Positions 9,728 to 19,730 of a stretch of 64,000 nt of DNA are shown in pieces. A model generated the notes under the pieces. That model was not told the origin of the DNA. It made no database searches and was given only the letters and a program-made list of their open reading frames with translations. The translations under genes were made by a program, and so were the position numbers. Position 1 is the first letter of the stretch. Every line of letters starts with the position of its first letter. This stretch comes from Microbacterium sp. ET2 (GTDB taxonomy: Bacteria; Actinomycetota; Actinomycetes; Actinomycetales; Microbacteriaceae): assembly GCF_030347395.1 (NCBI RefSeq), contig NZ_CP128170.1, positions 2,356,001 to 2,420,000 on the forward strand, read 5' to 3'.

Positions 9728-9777
9728 CGACACGCGGGTGCGACACGCCCGAGTTTGCGACACGCCCGGGCGACACG
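9728..9777 (+). repeat. Four direct repeats of CGACACG at the S10 promoter
   Basis: CGACACG occurs at 9728, 9741, 9758 and 9771, with start-to-start spacing 13, 17 and 13. The two inner copies extend to CGACACGCCCG. The third copy overlaps the -35 box and the fourth abuts the -10 box of the candidate S10 promoter. Regular spacing over the promoter suggests a protein-binding array, but no known regulator is recognised. Confidence 0.6.
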
Positions 9778-9783
9778 TAGACT
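9755..9783 (+). promoter_or_regulatory. Candidate promoter of the S10-spc operon
   Basis: TTGCGA at 9755-9760 and TAGACT at 9778-9783 are spaced by 17 bases. Transcription would start near 9790, giving a leader of about 320 bases before rpsJ. The 396-base gap 9713-10108 contains this promoter, the CGACACG repeats and otherwise no coding sequence that I can support. The long leader could carry the ribosomal-protein feedback site, but no specific structure is assigned. Confidence 0.7.
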
Positions 9784-10108
9784 GTTCCAGTTCCACATTC
9801 CGGTGCGCTTCGGCGTGCGACGGATCACTGCCAGGGCAGTGCATAGGCGGTGCGCAAGCGCCGGACGCCTAGGCCGCGGGCAGCAGAACAACACAATCCT
9901 TCCCCACTTCGGCTCGAGAGCCGCGCGTTCGCGTGTCGAGGGGCGACGGATGCCGGGTGCCGTGCGCGCCCGGATTGACAGAAGAACAGCGGTGCAGCAC
10001 GCACTGCGCAAGCGGTGCGAAAGTGCCACGGCGCGTCAGCGCCACCGTGCGTCCAATGCCCCCGGGCCCTCCGGGACGGTACGACGCGGAAAGAGAGTGA
10101 GCAGACAC

Positions 10109-10417
10109 ATGGCGGGACAGAAGATCCGCATCCGACTGAAGTCGTACGACCACGCCGGTCTCGACTCGTCGGCGCGCAAGATCGTCGACACCGTGACCCG
10201 TGCCGGCGCAACGGTCGTGGGCCCCGTGCCCCTCCCTACGGAGAAGAACGTCGTCGTCGTCATCCGGTCGCCCCACAAGTACAAGGACAGCCGCGAGCAC
10301 TTCGAGATGCGCACCCACAAGCGTCTGATCGACATCATCGATCCCACGCCCAAGGCCGTCGACTCGCTGATGCGCCTTGACCTGCCGGCCGACGTCAACA
10401 TCGAGATCAAGCTCTGA
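10109..10417 (+). CDS. rpsJ: 30S ribosomal protein S10
   Basis: The 102-residue protein starts '[15 protein letters not shown]' and includes '[17 protein letters not shown]', characteristic of S10 (NusE), a 30S head protein that also takes part in antitermination complexes. ATG at 10109 follows 'aaagagagtga'. It is the first gene of the S10 operon, 11 nt before rplC. Confidence 0.98.
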   Translation: MAGQKIRIRLKSYDHAGLDSSARKIVDTVTRAGATVVGPVPLPTEKNVVVVIRSPHKYKDSREHFEMRTHKRLIDIIDPTPKAVDSLMRLDLPADVNIEIKL

Positions 10418-10428
10418 GGTTCGTCGAC

Positions 10429-11089
10429 ATGGCACACATCAACGAAAAGGTTTCCAAGGCTCTGCTGGGCACCAAGCTCGGCATGACCCAGGTCTGGGAT
10501 GAGAACGGCAAGCTCGTTCCCGTCACCGTCATCGAGGTGACCCCCAACGTGGTCACCCAGATCCGCACCGCGGAGAAGGACGGCTACTCGGCCGTCCAGA
10601 TCGCCGCCGGCGCCATCGACCCCCGCAAGGTGAACAAGCCCCTCACGGCCCACTTCGAGGCCGCGGGCGTCACCCCCCGCCGTCACCTCACCGAGGTGCG
10701 CACCGCTGACGCTGCTGACTACTCACTCGGTCAGGAGCCTCACGGTGGACGGCGTCTTCGAGGCCGGCCAGCTGGTCGACGTCGTCGGCACCAGCAAGGG
10801 CAAGGGCACCGCAGGTGTGATGAAGCGTCACAACTTCGCCGGTGTCTCGGCCTCGCACGGTGCACACCGCAACCACCGCAAGCCCGGTTCGATCGGCGCC
10901 TCGTCGACCCCGAGCCGCGTCTTCAAGGGCATGCGCATGGCCGGCCGTATGGGCGGCGAGCGCGTGACCGTTCTCAACCTCACGGTGCACGCCGTGGACG
11001 CCGAGAAGGGTCTGCTGCTCGTCAAGGGCGCCGTCCCCGGTGCCCGTGGCCGTACCGTCTACGTCCGCAACGCAGTGAAGGGTGCCTGA
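10429..11089 (+). CDS. rplC: 50S ribosomal protein L3, interrupted by a single-base frameshift
   Basis: The first 103 codons (10429-10737) encode a normal L3 N-terminus ending 'DYSLGQE'. The frame then fails and the rest of L3 ('[22 protein letters not shown]' region to 'YVRNAVKGA') continues in the +1 frame from 10739. Reading GAGCCTC at 10735-10741 as GAGCTC, i.e. removing one C at 10738/10739, restores an intact 219-residue L3. L3 is an essential early-assembly protein next to the peptidyl-transferase centre, and this is the only copy seen, so a sequence error is more likely than a real null mutation. Without correction, the first frame reads on into the rplD frame. Confidence 0.9.
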
Positions 11090-11094
11090 TCGAC

Positions 11095-11757
11095 ATGGCT
11101 GACTCCACTCTCGCGCTCGACGTCCTGAAGGCCGACGGAAAGAAGGCCGGCTCTGTCGAGCTGCCCGCCGCGCTCTTCGACGTCAAGACGAACATCCCGC
11201 TCATCCACCAGGTCGTCGTCGCCCAGCGCGCCGCCGCCCGCCAGGGGACGCACGCGACCAAGACCCGCGGCGACGTCTCGGGTTCGGGTCGCAAGCCCTT
11301 CAAGCAGAAGGGCACGGGCAACGCCCGTCAGGGTTCGGTCCGGATGCCGCAGCACCGCGGCGGTGGCACCGTCCACGGTCCGCAGCCCCGCGACTACTCG
11401 CAGCGCACCCCCAAGAAGATGATCGCCGCGGCGCTCCTGGGCGCCCTGAGCGACCGCGCCCGCGGTGAGCGTCTCCACATCGTCGAGTCGCTCGGCGTGA
11501 CCGATGCGCCCTCGACCAAGGCCGCGGCATCCGTGCTCACCGCACTCGGCGCCGTCAAGAACGTCCTGGTCGTGGTCGAGCGCACCGACGAGATCAGCGT
11601 CATGAGCGTCCGCAACCTCGCGTACGTCCACGTGCTGTCCTTCGACCAGCTCAACGCCTACGACGTGCTCGTCTCCGACGACATCGTCTTCACCAAGGCC
11701 GCGTACGACGCCTTCGTGTCGGCTCGCACAGCCACCACCCAGGAGGTCTCGGCATGA
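11095..11757 (+). CDS. rplD: 50S ribosomal protein L4
   Basis: The 220-residue protein has the L4 core '[19 protein letters not shown]' and the loop '[16 protein letters not shown]' that reaches into the peptide exit tunnel. ATG at 11095 is 5 nt after the rplC stop. In Escherichia coli L4 represses its own operon through both attenuation and translation; the leader here shows no recognised copy of that site. Its stop overlaps the rplW start by 4 nt. Confidence 0.97.
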   Translation: MADSTLALDVLKADGKKAGSVELPAALFDVKTNIPLIHQVVVAQRAAARQGTHATKTRGDVSGSGRKPFKQKGTGNARQGSVRMPQHRGGGTVHGPQPRDYSQRTPKKMIAAALLGALSDRARGERLHIVESLGVTDAPSTKAAASVLTALGAVKNVLVVVERTDEISVMSVRNLAYVHVLSFDQLNAYDVLVSDDIVFTKAAYDAFVSARTATTQEVSA

Positions 11758-12059
11758 ACAACATCGCCGTCAACAAGGACCCGCGCGACATCATCCTGAA
11801 GCCGGTCGTGTCCGAGAAGAGCTACGGGCTCATCGACGAGGGCAAGTACACCTTCCTCGTCGACCCGCGGGCGACCAAGACCGAGATCAAGCTCGCGATC
11901 GAGAAGATCTTCGGCGTCAAGGTGGCCTCGGTCAACACGCTGAACCGCACGGGCAAGGCTCGTCGCACCCGCTTCGGCATGGGAAAGCGCAAGGACACCA
12001 AGCGCGCCATCGTCACCCTGAAGTCGGGCACCATCGACATCTTCACCGCGGTCGGCTGA
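11754..12059 (+). CDS. rplW: 50S ribosomal protein L23
   Basis: The 101-residue protein carries '[21 protein letters not shown]' near its start, the L23 signature. L23 sits at the tunnel exit and is the docking site for trigger factor and the signal recognition particle. Its ATG overlaps the rplD stop (ATGA). Length and order are normal. Confidence 0.97.
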   Translation: MNNIAVNKDPRDIILKPVVSEKSYGLIDEGKYTFLVDPRATKTEIKLAIEKIFGVKVASVNTLNRTGKARRTRFGMGKRKDTKRAIVTLKSGTIDIFTAVG

Positions 12060-12083
12060 CCGGCGGGATAAGGACGAGAGAAC

Positions 12084-12923
<840 letters not shown>

Positions 12924-12936
12924 GTAGGAACTTCAG

Positions 12937-13218
12937 ATGCCACGCAGTCTTAAGAAGGGCCCCTTCGTCGACGAGCACCTGCTTCGCAAGGTTGTTTCGC
13001 AGAACGAGGCGGGAACCAAGAACGTCATCAAGACGTGGTCACGTCGCTCGATGATCGTGCCGGCCATGCTCGGCCACACGATCGCCGTCCACGATGGCCG
13101 CAAGCACATCCCGGTCTTCGTCACCGAGACGATGGTCGGCCACAAGCTGGGCGAGTTCGCGCCCACCCGCACCTTCCGCGGTCACGAGAAGGACGACAAG
13201 AAGGGCCGCCGCCGCTGA
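12937..13218 (+). CDS. rpsS: 30S ribosomal protein S19
   Basis: The 93-residue protein begins '[15 protein letters not shown]' and contains '[17 protein letters not shown]' at its end, typical of S19. It forms the S13-S19 pair in the 30S head that contacts tRNA and the B1 intersubunit bridge. Position between rplB and rplV is conserved. Confidence 0.98.
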   Translation: MPRSLKKGPFVDEHLLRKVVSQNEAGTKNVIKTWSRRSMIVPAMLGHTIAVHDGRKHIPVFVTETMVGHKLGEFAPTRTFRGHEKDDKKGRRR

Positions 13219-13241
13219 CGCGGGGGCGCAAGGAGAGAGAA

Positions 13242-13640
13242 ATGGTGGAGTCCATCGCACGCGTGCGACACATCCGCGTGACCCCTCAGAAGGCTCGTCG
13301 TGTCGTCGCTCTCATCAAGGGCAAGCAGGCTCAGGAGGCCCTGGCCATCCTGAAGTTCGCTCAGCAGAGCGCCAGTGAGCCCATCTACAAGCTCGTCGAG
13401 TCGGCCATCGCGAATGCTCGCGTCAAGGCCGACAAGGAGAACGAGTACCTCGACGACGCCGACCTGTACGTGAAGAACGCGTACGTGGACGAGGGCACGA
13501 CGCTCAAGCGTTTCCAGCCCCGCGCCCAGGGTCGCGCGTTCCAGATCAAGAAGCGCACCAGCCACATCACCGTCGTGCTGTCGACCCCCGAGGTCGCCGA
13601 GACGGCTCCGGCTGCCACGAGCAAGAAGGCGAGCAAGTAA
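13242..13640 (+). CDS. rplV: 50S ribosomal protein L22
   Basis: The 132-residue L22 lines the exit tunnel. ATG at 13242 ('[19 protein letters not shown]') is preceded by 'aaggagaga'. The beta-hairpin region '[20 protein letters not shown]' is intact, with no sign of the deletions known to give macrolide resistance. The C-terminus is extended by about 18 Ala/Lys-rich residues relative to shorter homologues. Its stop overlaps the rpsC start (TAATG). Confidence 0.97.
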   Translation: MVESIARVRHIRVTPQKARRVVALIKGKQAQEALAILKFAQQSASEPIYKLVESAIANARVKADKENEYLDDADLYVKNAYVDEGTTLKRFQPRAQGRAFQIKKRTSHITVVLSTPEVAETAPAATSKKASK

Positions 13641-14395
13641 TGGGACAGAAGGTCAACCCGTACGGCTTCCGCCTCGGCATCACCACCGACCACGTGTCGC
13701 GGTGGTTCTCCGACTCGACGAAGCCCGGTCAGCGCTACGCCGACTACGTGGCCGAGGACATCAAGATCCGTCAGCTGCTGCAGAAGCAGCTCGACCGCGC
13801 CGGTGTCAGCAACATCGAGATCGAGCGCACCCGCGACCGTGTCCGCGTCGACATCCACACCGCCCGCCCGGGCATCGTGATCGGTCGTCGCGGCGCCGAG
13901 GCCGAGCGCATCCGCGCCGACCTCGAGAAGCTCACCGGCAAGCAGATCCAGCTGAACATCCTCGAGGTCAAGAACCCCGAGGCCGACGCTCAGCTGGTCG
14001 CGCAGGGCATCGCCGAGCAGCTCTCTGCTCGCGTGGCGTTCCGCCGCGCGATGCGCAAGGGCCTGCAGGGCGCGCAGCGCGCCGGCGCCAAAGGCGTCCG
14101 CATCCAGGTCTCCGGCCGCCTCGGCGGCGCCGAGATGAGCCGTTCGGAGTTCTACCGCGAGGGCCGGGTGCCGCTGCACACGCTGCGCGCGAACATCGAC
14201 TACGGCTTCTACGAGGCCAAGACCACCTTCGGCCGCATCGGCGTGAAGGTCTGGATCTATAAGGGCGACCTCACCAACAAGGAACTCGCACGCGAGCAGG
14301 CCAACGCGCCGAAGTCGCGCGGTCGTGACGACCGCGGCGACCGTCGCCGCGGCCCCCGCAGCGAGGCCCCCGTCGCAGAAGGAGCGTCGGCGTAA
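13640..14395 (+). CDS. rpsC: 30S ribosomal protein S3
   Basis: The 251-residue S3 has an N-terminal KH domain with '[15 protein letters not shown]' (about residues 76-90) and the C-terminal S3 domain with '[20 protein letters not shown]'. It forms part of the mRNA entry channel. A basic, poorly ordered tail of about 35 residues ends the protein. Start and stop both overlap neighbouring genes by one base. Confidence 0.98.
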   Translation: MGQKVNPYGFRLGITTDHVSRWFSDSTKPGQRYADYVAEDIKIRQLLQKQLDRAGVSNIEIERTRDRVRVDIHTARPGIVIGRRGAEAERIRADLEKLTGKQIQLNILEVKNPEADAQLVAQGIAEQLSARVAFRRAMRKGLQGAQRAGAKGVRIQVSGRLGGAEMSRSEFYREGRVPLHTLRANIDYGFYEAKTTFGRIGVKVWIYKGDLTNKELAREQANAPKSRGRDDRGDRRRGPRSEAPVAEGASA

Positions 14396-14814
14396 TGCTC
14401 ATTCCCCGCAAGGTCAAGTACCGCAAGCAGCACCACCCGGGTCGCTCGGGCCAGGCCACCGGCGGCACGAAGGTCTCCTTCGGCGAGTTCGGCATCCAGG
14501 CCCTCACCCCCGCGTATGTGACGAACCGTCAGATCGAGTCCGCTCGTATCGCGATGACACGTCACATCAAGCGTGGCGGCAAGGTGTGGATCAACATCTA
14601 CCCCGACCGACCGCTCACCAAGAAGCCCGCCGAAACCCGCATGGGTTCCGGTAAGGGTTCGCCGGAGTGGTGGGTCGCCAACGTCAAGCCGGGCCGGGTC
14701 CTCTTCGAGGTCTCGGGCGTGAACGAGCAGCTCGCTCGTGAGGCGCTGACCCGTGCCATCCACAAGCTGCCCCTGAAGGCACGCATCATCAAGCGCGAGG
14801 AGGGCGACGCGTAA
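14395..14814 (+). CDS. rplP: 50S ribosomal protein L16
   Basis: The 139-residue protein starts '[19 protein letters not shown]', the classic L16 N-terminus that reaches toward the peptidyl-transferase centre and helps position A-site tRNA. '[14 protein letters not shown]' is also typical. One-base overlaps with rpsC and rpmC indicate coupled translation. Confidence 0.98.
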   Translation: MLIPRKVKYRKQHHPGRSGQATGGTKVSFGEFGIQALTPAYVTNRQIESARIAMTRHIKRGGKVWINIYPDRPLTKKPAETRMGSGKGSPEWWVANVKPGRVLFEVSGVNEQLAREALTRAIHKLPLKARIIKREEGDA

Positions 14815-15131
14815 TGGCGATCGGCACCAAGACGCTCGCACCGAGCGAGCTGGACACGTTCGAAGACCAGCGCCTGGTCGAGGAGCTGCGCAAGGCCAAG
14901 GAAGAGCTGTTCAACCTGCGCTTCCAGTCGGCCACCGGCCAGCTCGAGAGCCACGGCCGCATCCGCGCCGTCAAGCGCGACATCGCGCGGCTGTACACCG
15001 TGATCCGTGAGCGCGAGCTCGGCATCCGTGCCACGCCTGCGCCCGTGGAGACCGCGACGAAGACGAAGAAGACCAAGGCCAAGAAGGCGGATGCCGCTGA
15101 CTCGGCCGCGAAGGAAGAGGGGGCTGAGTGA
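14814..15131 (+). CDS. rpmC: 50S ribosomal protein L29, C-terminally extended
   Basis: Residues 1-75 are a typical L29 ('[17 protein letters not shown]', '[14 protein letters not shown]'), which sits by the tunnel exit near L23. The total length of 105 residues exceeds the usual 60-75 because of an Ala/Lys/Thr-rich tail of about 30 residues ('[12 protein letters not shown]'). Similar tails occur in other proteins of this operon. The stop overlaps the rpsQ start by one base. Confidence 0.96.
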   Translation: MAIGTKTLAPSELDTFEDQRLVEELRKAKEELFNLRFQSATGQLESHGRIRAVKRDIARLYTVIRERELGIRATPAPVETATKTKKTKAKKADAADSAAKEEGAE

Positions 15132-15466
15132 TGGCCACCGCCAAGAAGGCCGACGCCGCCACGGAGCAGGTCAAGGGCCACGAGAGCGCCGAGCACGATG
15201 TGCGCGACGCCGACGCCCGCGGGTACCGCAAGGCCCGCCGCGGCTACGTCATCAGCGACAAGATGGACAAGACCATCGTCGTCGAGGTCGAAGACCGCGT
15301 GAAGCACCCGCTGTACGGCAAGGTCATCCGCCGCACGTCCAAGGTGAAGGCGCACGATGAGGGCAACACCGCCGGCATCGGCGACCTGGTCGTCATCAAC
15401 GAGACCCGCCCGCTCAGCGCGACCAAGCGCTGGCGTCTGGTCGAGATCGTGGAGAAGGCCAAGTGA
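15131..15466 (+). CDS. rpsQ: 30S ribosomal protein S17
   Basis: The 111-residue S17 has a non-conserved N-terminal extension of about 35 residues before the OB-fold core '[20 protein letters not shown]'. Core motifs '[13 protein letters not shown]' and '[14 protein letters not shown]' are intact. S17 binds 16S rRNA early in assembly. ATG at 15131 is chosen over the GTG just upstream because it gives the usual TGATG overlap with rpmC. It overlaps rplN by 4 nt. Confidence 0.96.
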   Translation: MATAKKADAATEQVKGHESAEHDVRDADARGYRKARRGYVISDKMDKTIVVEVEDRVKHPLYGKVIRRTSKVKAHDEGNTAGIGDLVVINETRPLSATKRWRLVEIVEKAK

Positions 15467-15831
15467 TCCAGAACGAATCCCGGCTGAAGGTCGCCGACAA
15501 CACCGGCGCCAAGGAGCTGCTCACCATCCGCGTGCTCGGCGGCTCGAACCGTCGGTACGCCGGCGTGGGCGATGTCATCGTCGCCACCGTCAAGGACGCC
15601 ATTCCCGGCGGCAACGTCAAGAAGGGTGACGTCGTCAAGGCGGTCGTCGTCCGGACGGTCAAGCAGACCCGACGTGCCGACGGCTCATACATCAAGTTCG
15701 ACGAGAACGCCGCCGTCATCCTGAAGAGCGACGGGGAGCCCCGCGGCACCCGCATCTTCGGGCCGGTCGGCCGTGAGCTGCGCGACAAGCGGTTCATGAA
15801 GATCGTCTCGCTCGCCCCGGAGGTCATCTGA
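15463..15831 (+). CDS. rplN: 50S ribosomal protein L14
   Basis: The 122-residue protein starts '[18 protein letters not shown]' and is a canonical L14, which joins L19 in an intersubunit bridge. The start is GTG at 15463, overlapping the rpsQ stop (GTGA). Length is exactly the family standard. Confidence 0.98.
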   Translation: MIQNESRLKVADNTGAKELLTIRVLGGSNRRYAGVGDVIVATVKDAIPGGNVKKGDVVKAVVVRTVKQTRRADGSYIKFDENAAVILKSDGEPRGTRIFGPVGRELRDKRFMKIVSLAPEVI

Positions 15832-15833
15832 TC

Positions 15834-16193
15834 ATGGCGAAGATCAAGAAGGGCGACCTGGTTCAGGTCATCTCGGGCGCCAAGCCCGAGCGCGGCGGAG
15901 ATCGCGGTAAGCAGGGCAAGGTCCTCGAGGTCCTTCCCGAGCAGAACCGCGTGATCGTCGAAGGCGTGAACTTCGTCACCAAGCACAACCGCGTGGGCCA
16001 GTCCCAGCGCGGCACCAAGACGGGCGGCATCGAAACGATGGAAGCCCCGATCCACATCTCCAACGTCTCCCTGGTCGACCCCCAGACGAAGAAGCCGACC
16101 CGCGTCGGTCACCGCGTCGAGGAGCAGGCCAAGGACGGCGTGAAGCGCACCGTCCGCGTGCGCTATGCGAAGAAGTCAGGCAAGGACCTCTGA
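15834..16193 (+). CDS. rplX: 50S ribosomal protein L24
   Basis: The 119-residue L24 has the KOW motif near its start ('[23 protein letters not shown]' region) and '[14 protein letters not shown]'. L24 is one of the two initiators of 50S assembly. It begins 2 nt after rplN and ends 2 nt before rplE. Confidence 0.97.
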   Translation: MAKIKKGDLVQVISGAKPERGGDRGKQGKVLEVLPEQNRVIVEGVNFVTKHNRVGQSQRGTKTGGIETMEAPIHISNVSLVDPQTKKPTRVGHRVEEQAKDGVKRTVRVRYAKKSGKDL

Positions 16194-16195
16194 AT

Positions 16196-16786
16196 ATGAG
16201 CACCGCAACTGCCGTCGAGGCTGGCAAAATCCAGCCCCGCCTGAAGCAGAAGTACAAGTCCGAGATCCAGAAGAAGCTGCAGGATGAGTTCGGCTACGCC
16301 AACGTCATGCAGATTCCGGGCCTCGTGAAGGTCGTGGTCAACACCGGTGTCGGTGAGGCGGCTCGCGACAGCAAGGTGATCGATGGTGCGGTCGACGACC
16401 TCACCAAGATCACCGGTCAGAAGCCGGTCGTGACGAAGGCTCGCAAGTCCATCGCGCAGTTCAAGCTGCGTGAGGGCCAGGCCATCGGCGCGCACGTGAC
16501 CCTCCGGGGCGACCGCGCGTGGGAGTTCCTGGACCGCCTGATCAACCTGGCTCTGCCCCGCATCCGCGACTTCCGCGGGCTGTCGGGAAAGCAGTTCGAC
16601 GGCAACGGCAACTACACCTTCGGCCTGCAGGAGCAGTCGGTCTTCCACGAGATCGACCAGGACAAGATCGACCGCGTCCGCGGGTTCGACATCACGATCG
16701 TGACGTCGGCGAAGACGGATGACGAGGGCCGCGCACTCCTGCGCCACCTCGGCTTCCCCTTCCGCGCCGAGGGCGCACAGCAGTAA
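16196..16786 (+). CDS. rplE: 50S ribosomal protein L5
   Basis: The 196-residue L5 binds 5S rRNA and contacts P-site tRNA. Motifs include '[14 protein letters not shown]', '[15 protein letters not shown]' and '[11 protein letters not shown]'. A 69-base gap follows before rpsH. In many bacteria rpsN lies at this point, but no S14 coding sequence can be found in the gap. Confidence 0.98.
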   Translation: MSTATAVEAGKIQPRLKQKYKSEIQKKLQDEFGYANVMQIPGLVKVVVNTGVGEAARDSKVIDGAVDDLTKITGQKPVVTKARKSIAQFKLREGQAIGAHVTLRGDRAWEFLDRLINLALPRIRDFRGLSGKQFDGNGNYTFGLQEQSVFHEIDQDKIDRVRGFDITIVTSAKTDDEGRALLRHLGFPFRAEGAQQ

Positions 16787-16855
16787 CACCTGACCATGGA
16801 AGGTCGTCAGTCGTGTAACGGCTGCCGATACCTCATGAACGAAAGAAGCTAAGAA

Positions 16856-17254
16856 ATGACGATGACAGACCCGGTCGCTGACATGCTGACCCGTCTGCGC
16901 AACGCGAACTCGGCGCACCACGACTCCGTGTCGCTGCCGAGCTCGAAGCTCAAGACCCACATCGCCGACATCCTCAAGCAGGAGGGCTACATCTCCGACT
17001 GGGCCGTCGAGGACGCCCGTGTCGGCCAGACGCTGACCCTCACCCTGAAGTACGGCCCGAACCGCGAGCGGTCCATCGCCGGCATCAAGCGCGTGTCCAA
17101 GCCGGGCCTGCGCGTGTACGCCAAGTCCTCCGAGATCCCCACGGTCCTCGGCGGTCTGGGCGTCGCCATCCTGTCCACCTCCTCCGGTCTTCTCACCGAC
17201 CGTCAGGCCGAGCAGAAGGGCGTGGGTGGGGAAGTCCTCGCCTACGTGTGGTGA
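16856..17254 (+). CDS. rpsH: 30S ribosomal protein S8
   Basis: The 132-residue protein starts '[17 protein letters not shown]' and ends '[11 protein letters not shown]', as expected for S8, an early-assembly protein and, in Escherichia coli, the repressor of the spc operon. ATG at 16856 follows 'aaagaagctaag'. A second in-frame ATG two codons later is possible and would change little. Confidence 0.97.
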   Translation: MTMTDPVADMLTRLRNANSAHHDSVSLPSSKLKTHIADILKQEGYISDWAVEDARVGQTLTLTLKYGPNRERSIAGIKRVSKPGLRVYAKSSEIPTVLGGLGVAILSTSSGLLTDRQAEQKGVGGEVLAYVW

Positions 17255-17260
17255 TCTGAC

Positions 17261-17797
17261 ATGTCGCGTATCGGACGTCTCCCGATCGACATCCCCTCCG
17301 GCGTCACCATCACGGTGACCGGCCAGGATGTCGCAGTGAAGGGCCCCAAGGGCGAGCTCGCGCTCACCGTGGCCCGTCCCATCGAAGTCAAGGTCGAGGA
17401 CAACCAGGTGATCGTCACCCGTCCCGACGACGAGCGCGAGTCGCGGTCGCTTCACGGCCTGACCCGCACGCTCATCAACAACAACATCATCGGCGTCACC
17501 CAGGGCTACACCAAGGGCCTCGAGGTCGTCGGCACCGGTTACCGCGTCGCGCAGAAGGGCAGCTCGATCGAGTTCGCCCTCGGCTTCTCGCACCCGGTTC
17601 TCGTCGAGCCCCCCGCGGGCATCACGCTGACGGTCGAGGGCAACAACAAGGTCACCGTCAGCGGCATCGACAAGCAGGCCGTCGGCGAGGCGGCTGCGAA
17701 CATCCGCAAGATCCGCAAGCCCGAGCCGTACAAGGGCAAGGGTGTGCGCTACGCCGGCGAGGTCGTTCGGCGCAAGGCCGGAAAGGCTGGTAAGTAA
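17261..17797 (+). CDS. rplF: 50S ribosomal protein L6
   Basis: The 178-residue L6 begins '[15 protein letters not shown]' and contains '[20 protein letters not shown]' at its end, the L6 signature. It has two similar domains and supports the sarcin-ricin loop region where translation factors bind. It lies 6 nt after rpsH and 2 nt before rplR. Confidence 0.98.
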   Translation: MSRIGRLPIDIPSGVTITVTGQDVAVKGPKGELALTVARPIEVKVEDNQVIVTRPDDERESRSLHGLTRTLINNNIIGVTQGYTKGLEVVGTGYRVAQKGSSIEFALGFSHPVLVEPPAGITLTVEGNNKVTVSGIDKQAVGEAAANIRKIRKPEPYKGKGVRYAGEVVRRKAGKAGK

Positions 17798-17799
17798 CC

Positions 17800-18159
17800 A
17801 TGGCTGTGAAGACGAAGTCCGACGCGCGTTCGCGCCGTCACGCCCGCCTTCGCAAGAAGGTCGTCGGCTCCTCCGAGCGTCCCCGCCTGGTCGTCACCCG
17901 TTCGGCACGCCACGTGTTCGTCCAGGTCGTCGACGACAGCAAGGGCCACACCGTGGCATCCGCATCGACGCTCGAAACCGACCTGCGCGGGTTCGACGGC
18001 GACAAGACCGCCAAGGCCCGCAAGGTCGGCGAGCTGGTCGCTGAGCGCGCCAAGGCCGCCGGCGTCTCCGACGTGGTGTTCGACCGCGGCGGCAACCGAT
18101 ACGCAGGTCGTGTCGCGGCCATCGCCGACGGCGCCCGCGAAGGGGGGCTCAACCTGTGA
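17800..18159 (+). CDS. rplR: 50S ribosomal protein L18
   Basis: The 119-residue protein is an L18, which carries 5S rRNA into the 50S subunit together with L5. Motifs include '[20 protein letters not shown]' and the C-terminal '[16 protein letters not shown]'. The stop overlaps the rpsE start by 4 nt (GTGA). Confidence 0.97.
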   Translation: MAVKTKSDARSRRHARLRKKVVGSSERPRLVVTRSARHVFVQVVDDSKGHTVASASTLETDLRGFDGDKTAKARKVGELVAERAKAAGVSDVVFDRGGNRYAGRVAAIADGAREGGLNL

Positions 18160-18848
18160 GTGACAACAAGGAGAACAACGTGACCGCAGAGGCCGCTGCC
18201 GAGGCTCCGGCCGACGCCGCCACCGCTACCGCTCCCCCCGAGCGGGAGCGCGAGCCGCGTCGCGGCGGACGCGAGCGCAACCCCAACCGCGACCGTGGGT
18301 CGCGCGACCGCAGCGAGAGCCAGTTCCTCGAGCGCGTCGTGACGATCAACCGCGTGTCGAAGGTCGTCAAGGGTGGTCGCCGGTTCAGCTTCACCGCGCT
18401 CGTCGTCGTCGGTGACGGCAACGGGCTGGTCGGAGTCGGCTACGGCAAGGCCCGCGAGGTGCCGCTGGCGATCTCGAAGGGCGTCGAAGAGGCAAAGCGG
18501 AACTTCTTCCGCGTGCCCCGCGTCGCCTCGACCATCCCGCACCCCGTCCAGGGTGAGGCTGCTGCCGGTGTGGTGCTCCTGCGCCCCGCCGCCGCCGGTA
18601 CCGGTGTGATCGCGGGCGGCCCGGTGCGTGCCGTCCTCGAGTGTGCGGGTATCCACGACGTGCTGTCGAAGTCGCTGGGATCGTCGAACACGATCAACAT
18701 CGTCCACGCGACCGTCGAGGCGCTGAAGCAGCTGGAGGAGCCCCGTCACGTCGCCGCGCGCCGTGGACTGGACTTCGACCAGGTCGCGCCCGCCCGTCTG
18801 GTCCGCGCCGAGGCCGAGGCCGCGGCTGCAGCGAAGGTAGGTGCCTGA
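18156..18848 (+). CDS. rpsE: 30S ribosomal protein S5
   Basis: The S5 core runs from '[20 protein letters not shown]' to the C-terminus, with the loop implicated in spectinomycin binding intact. S5 contributes to decoding fidelity and the mRNA entry channel. The N-terminus is a charged, Ala/Glu/Arg-rich extension of about 50 residues. Two starts are possible: GTG at 18156, overlapping rplR, and GTG at 18180, which has a perfect 'aaggag' six bases upstream and would give 222 residues. I keep the longer form but the shorter is equally credible. Confidence 0.95.
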   Translation: MSDNKENNVTAEAAAEAPADAATATAPPEREREPRRGGRERNPNRDRGSRDRSESQFLERVVTINRVSKVVKGGRRFSFTALVVVGDGNGLVGVGYGKAREVPLAISKGVEEAKRNFFRVPRVASTIPHPVQGEAAAGVVLLRPAAAGTGVIAGGPVRAVLECAGIHDVLSKSLGSSNTINIVHATVEALKQLEEPRHVAARRGLDFDQVAPARLVRAEAEAAAAAKVGA

Positions 18849-19033
18849 TGGCCGCGCGTCTGAAGGTGACGCAGATCAAGTCCAAGGTGAGCGAGAAGCA
18901 GAATCAGCGCGACACCCTCCGGAGCCTGGGTCTCAAGCGGATCGGCGACACCGTCGTCCGTCCCGATGACTCCCAGACCCGCGGGTATGTGCGCACTGTC
19001 GCCCACCTCGTGAAGGTTGAGGAGATCGACTGA
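18848..19033 (+). CDS. rpmD: 50S ribosomal protein L30
   Basis: The 61-residue protein contains '[23 protein letters not shown]' across residues 7-29, typical of L30, and '[21 protein letters not shown]'-like C-terminal residues. L30 is absent from some bacteria but usual in actinobacteria. Both ends overlap neighbours by one base. Confidence 0.97.
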   Translation: MAARLKVTQIKSKVSEKQNQRDTLRSLGLKRIGDTVVRPDDSQTRGYVRTVAHLVKVEEID

Positions 19034-19629
19034 TGGCGGAGAAGAAGGAAGAGACGGCCGAGGCCGTCGAGTCCGCGCCGAAGAAGACCGCGGCGCGCAA
19101 GGCTGCGCCGAAGAAGGAGACCGCCGCGAAGAGCGCGCCGAAGAAGGATGCCCCGGCTTCGCGCCCGGGCGTGCTCAAGGTGCACCACCTCCGCCCGGTC
19201 CCCGGTGCTCACACCGCCAAGACCCGCGTGGGTCGCGGTGAGGGCTCGAAGGGCAAGACGGCCGGCCGCGGTACCAAGGGAACCAAGGCCCGGTACCAGG
19301 TCAAGGCCGGCTTCGAGGGCGGGCAGATGCCCCTCCACATGCGCACGCCGAAGCTGCGCGGGTTCAAGAACCCGTTCCGCGTGGAGTACCAGGTGGTCAA
19401 CCTCGACAAGCTCGCCGAGCTCTACCCGCAGGGCGGCGACGTGACCATCGGCGACCTGGTCGCCAAGGGCGCGGTGCGCAAGAACGAGAAGGTCAAGGTG
19501 CTCGGCACCGGCGACATCTCGGTGGCGCTCAACGTCTCGGTCGACAAGGTGTCGGGCTCCGCCGAGCAGAAGATCGTCGCCGCGGGCGGCTCGGTCTCCG
19601 CCGGCGAGTCGGCGGGCACCGCCCAGTAA
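19033..19629 (+). CDS. rplO: 50S ribosomal protein L15 with N-terminal extension
   Basis: The L15 core begins near residue 50 ('[20 protein letters not shown]') and includes '[17 protein letters not shown]' and '[19 protein letters not shown]'. L15 binds 23S rRNA late in assembly. The first 47 residues are an unusual Lys/Ala-rich extension with repeated 'APKK' units, making the protein 198 residues instead of about 145-150. It is the last ribosomal protein gene before secY. Confidence 0.96.
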   Translation: MAEKKEETAEAVESAPKKTAARKAAPKKETAAKSAPKKDAPASRPGVLKVHHLRPVPGAHTAKTRVGRGEGSKGKTAGRGTKGTKARYQVKAGFEGGQMPLHMRTPKLRGFKNPFRVEYQVVNLDKLAELYPQGGDVTIGDLVAKGAVRKNEKVKVLGTGDISVALNVSVDKVSGSAEQKIVAAGGSVSAGESAGTAQ

Positions 19630-19637
19630 GGCCTGCA

Positions 19638-19667
19638 GGAGGGGTCGGAGTTCGCTCCGGCCCCTCC
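19638..19667 (+). promoter_or_regulatory. Hairpin with UUCG loop between rplO and secY
   Basis: Arms 19638-19650 and 19655-19667 form 13 pairs, one of them G-U, closed by a TTCG tetraloop. There is no T run, so it may be a partial terminator or stability element that lowers secY relative to ribosomal proteins. A weak secY promoter could follow (TTCGCT at 19651-19656, 17 bases, TACCCT at 19674-19679), overlapping the hairpin. Confidence 0.6.
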
Positions 19668-19730
19668 TCGCGTTACCCTGGGAGTCGGCGTGCCCGCGTG
19701 GCCGTCGGCATCCCCAATGGAGGCAGCCTC

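Noticed and set aside
10729..10745. Programmed ribosomal frameshifting in rplC
   Set aside because: No heptameric slippery sequence, internal Shine-Dalgarno or downstream pseudoknot is visible, and L3 is not known to be recoded.
10429..11757. An L3-L4 fusion protein of 442 codons
   Set aside because: The middle 120 residues are out-of-frame nonsense (Arg/Gly/His-rich), while a separate frame encodes the rest of L3. The apparent fusion is a by-product of the single-base break in rplC.
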